Shown in pieces: positions 32,606 to 37,094 of a stretch of DNA of 37,094 nucleotides (positions are counted from its first letter, which is position 1; every line of letters begins with the position of its first letter). Source of the stretch: Methanosarcinales archaeon (GTDB lineage Archaea > Halobacteriota > Methanosarcinia > Methanosarcinales > Methanogasteraceae); NCBI GenBank assembly GCA_030625165.1, contig DAOURL010000006.1, positions 1 through 37,094 of the forward strand. The letters run 5' to 3'. Under the pieces are notes generated by a model, which ran no database searches, was not told the DNA's origin, and worked only from the letters and a program-made list of their open reading frames with translations. The translations under genes were made by a program, and so were the position numbers.

Positions 32606-34071
32606 GTGCCACCGAAGAACTGCCGCATCATCGGATGCATCTCCATCATCTGCTCGGATGCGAGATCCTCGTACAATCGGTAGACGATGCTCACTGCGAG
32701 CAGAAGTCCGGTACCGCCTGCGCCGCCAACCGTCCCCAGCATCGATGCTACGAGCGTGAGCGCGCCGATCAATGCTCCACCGATGATCGTTACCTTTGGC
32801 ACGTACCGTTCCATGACTCGCTCGATGCTCTGCGGACTTCGTCTGAACCCGGGAATCTGCATTCCGGACTGGAACACGTTCTGCGCCACGTTCTTTGCGC
32901 CCATGCCGGTAGTCTCGATCCAGAAGAGAGCAAAGATGATGCCGCCGACGATCAGCATCGTGGCATCACAGAATACATGGAGCCCGATCTGCCAGATTTC
33001 CGGCGACGCCGCTGCAAGAGCCGGTGATGAATAATTCGCCGCGACAAGCGATGGGATCCAGTCATGCGGGCTATTGATCGGTGCGAGATAGTACATGACC
33101 CCGCCAAGCGGTGTGGTTCCGCTGAATTCCCCGAGTATCGTGATCCCTTTATTGGATAGCATCATACCGATCATCTGGACGTTTGCCTGAAGCGCCCGCA
33201 CAAGGATCATCGGAAGCACGCTTGCATATATAAGTTTTATCGGAAATCTCCCTCTTGCACCACGAACCGCGCTATGCGCAAGCGGAATCTCTATCCTGGT
33301 ACTCTCCACAAATACGACGAAGAGGAAGATGACGATGGTTGTGACCAGCGCAAGGATTCCTGTGTCGATCAGGATACTGATAAGGTCTGTTGGCAGTCCG
33401 GTCTGCGCAAGATACACCCACCGCGGAAGCAGCCCGATCGGAACATTTCCGCCCGGTTCAGCTATCCAGCTGAACAGCCCTGTTATGATCTGCTGGGAGA
33501 CGCCGGCAACGATGAAGAGCCCCACACCTGACCCAATGCCCCACTTGGAGACGATCTCGTCCATAAACAGGATCAGGACGCCGCCGGCGCATATCTGGAT
33601 CAAGAGAAGGAGTACGATTGTAGACGGGTCAACGCCAAGTTCAGCCGCAACGATGGTCGATGGTTTGATGTACCCGCCAAGCACCTGCGGAAGTGCTGTG
33701 AATAGGATCATCGCGAAGACGAGCAGCTTCTGTGCGCCCTGGAATAACGACTGATCATGCGGATCAGACATGTCGAGATTTATGACCTTTGCACCAACAA
33801 GCAGTTGCAGGATGATCGAACCCGTGACGATCGGACCGATTCCGAGAAGCATCAGTGTTCCGCCCTGCCCTGCAAAGAACGCACGGTACATGTGGAACAT
33901 ATCGACCGATTCAGACGACATGCCAAAGAGCGGGACGTTCGAGAGCGCGAAATATAAGGCGAGAATGCCTGCAGTCCATGCAAGCTTCTTCTTGAGGTGC
34001 ACATGCCCCTCAGGGCTTGTGACTGCTGGCAATCTGGCAAGGATCGGTTCGAGAGCTCCTCTGAAACTCAT
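32602..34071 (-). CDS. secY: Preprotein translocase subunit SecY
   Basis: Channel-forming subunit of the Sec translocon, 489 residues and ten membrane spans. It begins MSFRGALEPILARLPAVTSP (archaeal N-terminus) and shows the first span and plug region (ILALYFALSNVPLFGM), LVGAKVINL, GSGVGLFIVAGVSQQII and the long cytoplasmic loops with RGARGRFPIKL and GFRRSPQSIERVMERYV. The ATG at 34071 is preferred over the in-frame start at 34089, which overlaps the uL15 end region. It follows uL15, the standard archaeal order. Confidence 0.96.
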   Translation of the reverse strand: MSFRGALEPILARLPAVTSPEGHVHLKKKLAWTAGILALYFALSNVPLFGMSSESVDMFHMYRAFFAGQGGTLMLLGIGPIVTGSIILQLLVGAKVINLDMSDPHDQSLFQGAQKLLVFAMILFTALPQVLGGYIKPSTIVAAELGVDPSTIVLLLLIQICAGGVLILFMDEIVSKWGIGSGVGLFIVAGVSQQIITGLFSWIAEPGGNVPIGLLPRWVYLAQTGLPTDLISILIDTGILALVTTIVIFLFVVFVESTRIEIPLAHSAVRGARGRFPIKLIYASVLPMILVRALQANVQMIGMMLSNKGITILGEFSGTTPLGGVMYYLAPINSPHDWIPSLVAANYSSPALAAASPEIWQIGLHVFCDATMLIVGGIIFALFWIETTGMGAKNVAQNVFQSGMQIPGFRRSPQSIERVMERYVPKVTIIGGALIGALTLVASMLGTVGGAGGTGLLLAVSIVYRLYEDLASEQMMEMHPMMRQFFGGT

Positions 34072-34093
34072 TGCAACACCACTAACCACTTAA

Positions 34094-34513
34094 TTAAATC
34101 TGAATCACTGTTCCGCCTGCGTTCTCGATCTTTGTGACCGCGTTTACCGAAAACGCTGGTGCGGATACTGCCAGTGCCCTGTTCACCCTGCCAGTGCCAA
34201 GAACCTTGTCGATACCGAGTATGTTAACATCGATATGCACCGCGCCGTCCTTCTCTTCGGCAAACCCTGCGCGCAGCAGTTCAGGCACTCTTGAATCGAG
34301 TTCGCACACGTTGATAGTGTTCGTGCTGACAATGATTTTTTGGGGGCGTGTGAACCCGTGCTTCCCATACACATATCCGCGCAGCAGTGCTCGCGTCGCA
34401 TGGTGTTTGCATGCACCACACTTACCGCGTCCGCCCCGGTTTCCTGCACCGCGCCGGTTCTTGTGAGTGCCTCCGCCACATGTGCGTGACCCTCGAAATT
34501 TTTTTGTATTCAT
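34094..34513 (-). CDS. rpl15: Large ribosomal subunit protein uL15
   Basis: A 139-residue basic protein with the N-terminal glycine- and arginine-rich signature ([33 protein letters not shown]) and a C-terminal globular part ([15 protein letters not shown]-like, then [14 protein letters not shown]). It heads the uL15-secY-adk unit. The rest of the spc ribosomal cluster normally upstream (uL30, uS5, uL18) is not here; eS1 lies upstream after a 92-bp gap. Confidence 0.96.
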   Translation of the reverse strand: MNTKKFRGSRTCGGGTHKNRRGAGNRGGRGKCGACKHHATRALLRGYVYGKHGFTRPQKIIVSTNTINVCELDSRVPELLRAGFAEEKDGAVHIDVNILGIDKVLGTGRVNRALAVSAPAFSVNAVTKIENAGGTVIQI

Positions 34514-34550
34514 CCTTGCTTAATCTCCGTGTTTATCAAATTGTGCGCAA

Positions 34551-34565
34551 CGATAATAAATTTAT
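34551..34565 (-). promoter_or_regulatory. TATA-like element before uL15
   Basis: Minus-strand ATAAATTTATTATCG lies about 40 bases before the uL15 ATG, suggesting that uL15-secY-adk has its own promoter here. Confidence 0.45.
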
Positions 34566-34605
34566 GTAAATGTTGATTAAACCTGTTACTGAGATTCCGT
34601 ATCTA

Positions 34606-35196
34606 TCACTTCCCTACGGGAGTGCCGGTAATCTCTGTTTTCAGAATTTCAACCCTGCGCATCGGGTATATGGTTTTGATACTGCGGTAAACCTTTGCGG
34701 AAAGCTTTCCGTTCACGACCTCTTCGATTAACTTTTCGAAATCAAGTTTCCTTGCGCGATCGTAGATAAGTTCTTCTACACTCTTGCGTACCGCCTCGAT
34801 CTGGCTTGTTTTTGCACGGTGCGTCGTGAAACAGGTTGGTTTTATCCGCATCCGGTACCCATCCTTCGTATATACTTCCAGATTTGCATCGATGCGTGAC
34901 GTCTGGCGCTTGATCAACGATCCGATGTAATCGTTCGTCATCTGATGCCCGGTGAATGACGTGCCTGCCGTATCTCCACTCACCTCAGTGATCTTGAAGT
35001 GTAGTTTGGTGTTCTGTTTCGAGTAATCCTTGACCATATCGCCTACCGTGACACTGAACGTCCGTCCGATCAGTTTCTCTGGCGCATCTGCAAACGTCTC
35101 GCCTATGGCCGCCCTGCCAAAGATCTCAGGAGCTACGATCTGGTACCATTTCTTTGTCTTCCAGCGATCAGTCTTTCTTACCGTTTTTCTTGCCAA
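34606..35196 (-). CDS. rps3ae: Small ribosomal subunit protein eS1 (S3Ae), TTG start
   Basis: Archaeal/eukaryotic-type small-subunit protein of 196 residues. It shows the conserved WYQIVAPEIFGRAAIGET, KLHFKITEVSGDTAGTSFTG and FTTHRAKTSQIEAVRKSVEE. The start is TTG (35194-35196) in the context GGAGGAAAAACATTG. No ATG is in frame nearby, and the product then begins ARKTVRKTDRWK, the expected N-terminus. Confidence 0.95.
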   Translation of the reverse strand: MARKTVRKTDRWKTKKWYQIVAPEIFGRAAIGETFADAPEKLIGRTFSVTVGDMVKDYSKQNTKLHFKITEVSGDTAGTSFTGHQMTNDYIGSLIKRQTSRIDANLEVYTKDGYRMRIKPTCFTTHRAKTSQIEAVRKSVEELIYDRARKLDFEKLIEEVVNGKLSAKVYRSIKTIYPMRRVEILKTEITGTPVGK

Positions 35197-35236
35197 TGTT
35201 TTTCCTCCGGATGATGGTTATGTTGCTACTTTCGTG

Positions 35237-35250
35237 TTATAAAGATTATG
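35237..35250. promoter_or_regulatory. Divergent promoter region between eS1 and the cation exchanger
   Basis: The 77-bp gap 35197-35273 contains TTATAAAGATTATG, AT-rich on both strands. On the minus strand AATCTTTATAAC is a good TATA match about 45 bases before the eS1 start. Confidence 0.45.
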
Positions 35251-35273
35251 TACTATGAGGCCAATCTGATCTT

Positions 35274-36197
35274 ATGCTGATGGAACTCCTGATTCTCATA
35301 TCATCCGCTGTTTTCCTGGCGTATTCGAGCGACTGGTTCACTGGCGGCGCATCAAAACTCGCAAAAGCGGTCGGGGTGTCAGAGTTCCTGATCGGGGTGA
35401 CCGTGTTGGCGATCGGAACCTCGCTTCCTGAGATCGTCGTGTCCGTGTACTCAGCATTCACAGGTAATCCCGAGCTTGCCGCCGGAAACGTAGTCGGAAG
35501 CAACATCACCAACGTCGCGCTGGTGCTTGGTGTGGCATGTATAGTCAGCCCCATCGTCATCGATCGCAGTATTTATCGTGATGTGAAGATCCATGTCCTG
35601 ATACTTGCAATGGTATCGTGCTACTTCTTATATGCCGGCAGGATTTCGTGGGTGGCGGGGCTGCTGCTTGTCATGGTGTACGGGTGGTATATCTGGGACG
35701 GATACACCAGACATCGGTCTACACACCCGGTTCCTGAGATTCGCGGTAACAGAAAGGATCTTATGCGGTCTCTCGGGCAGACCATTGCAGGGGGTCTTGG
35801 CGTGTTCGTGGCATGTAATTTCCTGGTGGACGCTGCCATCGGTATCGCATCAGAACTGGGAATCTCCACAACGGTCATCGGACTGACGCTGGTAGCACTC
35901 GGCACATCGCTTCCCGAACTTGCAGTATCGATCGCAGCCGCCCGGAAACGGTGGGGTATGATGGTCATTGGAAACGTTATCGGAAGCAACATCGCAAACA
36001 TCCTGCTTGCTCTTGGAATCAGCGCGGGATTCTGCACCATTCCACTGGCAGATGCAATCGTGGACAATGTCGTCCTGATGGTCTTCCTGGCGATGGCAAT
36101 GGTGATATTCGTGAGATATCGCGGGGTATTTGATAGGAGGGTCGGCACACTGTTTGTTATGGTCTACGTGGCATTCATTGCGATGATCTTTATGTAG
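35274..36197 (+). CDS. Na+/Ca2+ exchanger family (CaCA, YrbG-like) cation antiporter
   Basis: A 307-residue polytopic protein with ten predicted spans and the two inverted alpha repeats: IGVTVLAIGTSLPEIVVSVY with GNVVGSNITNVALVLG, and IGLTLVALGTSLPELAVSIA with GNVIGSNIANILLALG. The acidic residues of GTSLPE are the ion ligands. Closest in layout to archaeal NCX-type exchangers, so calcium/sodium exchange is likely, but ion choice is inferred. An in-frame ATG two codons later (35280) is an equally possible start. It is transcribed away from eS1. Confidence 0.93.
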   Translation: MLMELLILISSAVFLAYSSDWFTGGASKLAKAVGVSEFLIGVTVLAIGTSLPEIVVSVYSAFTGNPELAAGNVVGSNITNVALVLGVACIVSPIVIDRSIYRDVKIHVLILAMVSCYFLYAGRISWVAGLLLVMVYGWYIWDGYTRHRSTHPVPEIRGNRKDLMRSLGQTIAGGLGVFVACNFLVDAAIGIASELGISTTVIGLTLVALGTSLPELAVSIAAARKRWGMMVIGNVIGSNIANILLALGISAGFCTIPLADAIVDNVVLMVFLAMAMVIFVRYRGVFDRRVGTLFVMVYVAFIAMIFM

Positions 36198-36412
36198 GTG
36201 GCGCTTCGCTTCGGAGCGGTTGGGGGATGTGGCTTATGTGGCTTACAACTGCCGATATGCCATAAAGGAAGAGAAGGTTTGCCATGGCTCTGTGGTGTTG
36301 CTGGAGATTCCACGAAGATACTCCAGGCGAATTGTGGGTGGTGCAGGTGTTTAGGTGCAAATCGGTTCGCAGTTATCAAAAAAGAGATTAGGGGTGGCGG
36401 CAATTACCTGAT

Positions 36413-37094
36413 ATGCACCCCCCCGACCCCCAGCGCCCGGACAGCGAGAGCGACGAGAAGGTGCTGATCCTTCCGCTTGGCGAGGAGTCCAAGAAGATCA
36501 CGCAGACTCTCTCAAACGACTCTGCACGGCAGGTGCTCGAATTGCTCGCTGATGAGCCGATGTCAGCATCGGATATCGCCGAAAAACTGGAGATTCCCCT
36601 CACGACCGTCAAGTACAATCTGGATGCGCTGATCGAGTCGGGGCTTATCACGATCAAACAGACAAGGTGGAGTGTCAAGGGCAGAAAGATCAAGGTATAC
36701 GCACCGATACGGAAGCTAATCGTCGTTGTTCCCGACAAAACAGACAGGAAATCGGTTGCTGATATTCTGAGGAGGTATCTCGGCGTGGTGCTCGGTGCGG
36801 CTGGCATATCCGCTATCATCGAGTGGTGGCACCAGCCATTGCTCGCTGGCACAGAGAAGGTGGTCAGGAATGTAGCAGAGGAGGCGGAATCGGGAATTCC
36901 ACCCGCAACAATACCGACGTCAACGCCTGCGCCAATGATGGTAGATGGCGCATCGCCAGCACCTGTGTATGCGCCAACACCGGTCGGTATCACCGAAAGC
37001 AAGGCAGTCGCTGGCGGGTGCGTGACCGATATGCTCTCGGATACACAGGAAGCGGCTATGGATGGAGTAGCCCCGGCATACACGCCAGCGCAGA
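36413..37094 (+). CDS. Winged-helix (ArsR-like) transcriptional regulator with C-terminal extension, truncated by window end
   Basis: The frame from ATG 36413 reads VLILPLGEESKKITQTLSND, then SARQVLELLADEPMSASDIA, EKLEIPLTTVKYNLDALIES, GLITIKQTRWSVKGRKIKVY. This is a typical winged helix with wing, about residues 28-92. A more hydrophobic segment (VADILRRYLGVVLGAAGISA, about 122-142) could be a single membrane span, followed by a Pro/Ala/Thr-rich region that runs off the window. Such archaeal regulators are often membrane-attached. The GC-rich start (MHPPDPQRPDSESDEK) is poorly conserved-looking, so a later start near VLILPLGEE is possible. The 215-bp gap before it (36198-36412) shows nothing recognisable. 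Confidence 0.75.
   Translation, partial: MHPPDPQRPDSESDEKVLILPLGEESKKITQTLSNDSARQVLELLADEPMSASDIAEKLEIPLTTVKYNLDALIESGLITIKQTRWSVKGRKIKVYAPIRKLIVVVPDKTDRKSVADILRRYLGVVLGAAGISAIIEWWHQPLLAGTEKVVRNVAEEAESGIPPATIPTSTPAPMMVDGASPAPVYAPTPVGITESKAVAGGCVTDMLSDTQEAAMDGVAPAYTPAQ

Noticed and set aside
32599-33034. Plus-strand frames across secY and adk
   Set aside because: Antisense shadows of two intact, well-recognised genes.
1-37094. CRISPR arrays and tRNA genes
   Set aside because: No regularly spaced direct repeats of CRISPR type and no cloverleaf with a GGTTCGA-type T-loop and matching acceptor stem was found by eye. A tRNAscan-SE and CRISPR-finder run would be decisive.

Overview
The window is a piece of an archaeal chromosome, most likely from a methanogen- or ANME-like member of the Halobacteriota (Methanosarcinales and relatives). 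The evidence is archaeal versions of core genes (uL15, SecY, eS1, uS15, RpoK, RNase P component 4, Fap7-type kinase, SecD/SecF, RecJ-like nuclease, archaeal PRPP synthetase), a tandem S-layer domain protein of the Methanosarcinales type, a DUF2551 regulator, an EMC6-like membrane protein and a LarC homologue. The genus cannot be fixed from sequence alone.

Layout. At 1-3.5 kb on the minus strand are a truncated NAD(P)HX repair enzyme (nnr), rpoK and a duplicated S-layer protein ending in a dockerin-like motif. At 3.6-9.2 kb a tight minus-strand operon runs prs-secF-secD-recJ-like-alaX with ATGA overlaps. At 9.4-11.7 kb lie a decayed dockerin fragment, a YgiT-type zinc-finger/DUF4258 toxin-antitoxin-like pair with a damaged toxin N-terminus, a Fap7-like kinase and an unrecognised conserved protein. 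At 11.96-13.3 kb on the plus strand are an EMC6-like protein and a lipoprotein ApbE.

The stretch at 13.4-17.2 kb looks accessory: a large fusion of a PfkB-like domain and an AAA+ ATPase, a decapitated DUF4062 fragment, a HicBA toxin-antitoxin pair and a two-gene DUF2551/winged-helix operon. Enolase and a K+-independent-type membrane pyrophosphatase follow as divergent housekeeping genes. At 20.7-22 kb is a gene graveyard: inverted repeats, a frameshifted retropepsin-like protease, a small unknown ORF and a PIN-domain stub. Then come larC, uS15, a Re-citrate-synthase-like DRE-TIM enzyme and DNA polymerase IV (plus), a type IV pilus/secretion ATPase with a duplicated acidic N-terminus (minus), RNase P component 4 and a glycosyltransferase (plus), nadE-trmG10 (minus), uL15-secY-adk (minus), eS1 (minus), a CaCA-type cation exchanger (plus) and a truncated winged-helix regulator (plus).

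The most unusual content is the PfkB-like/AAA+ fusion next to a DUF4062 remnant, and several short repeat families. One is a 27-bp element read in the same frame in the N-termini of SecF and TrmG10. Another is an ATTCGTG-rich palindromic family with four copies. A third is a family with CGCAGAG/CACAGAG arms with two copies. Three highly expressed core genes (rpoK, enolase, eS1) appear to start with TTG.
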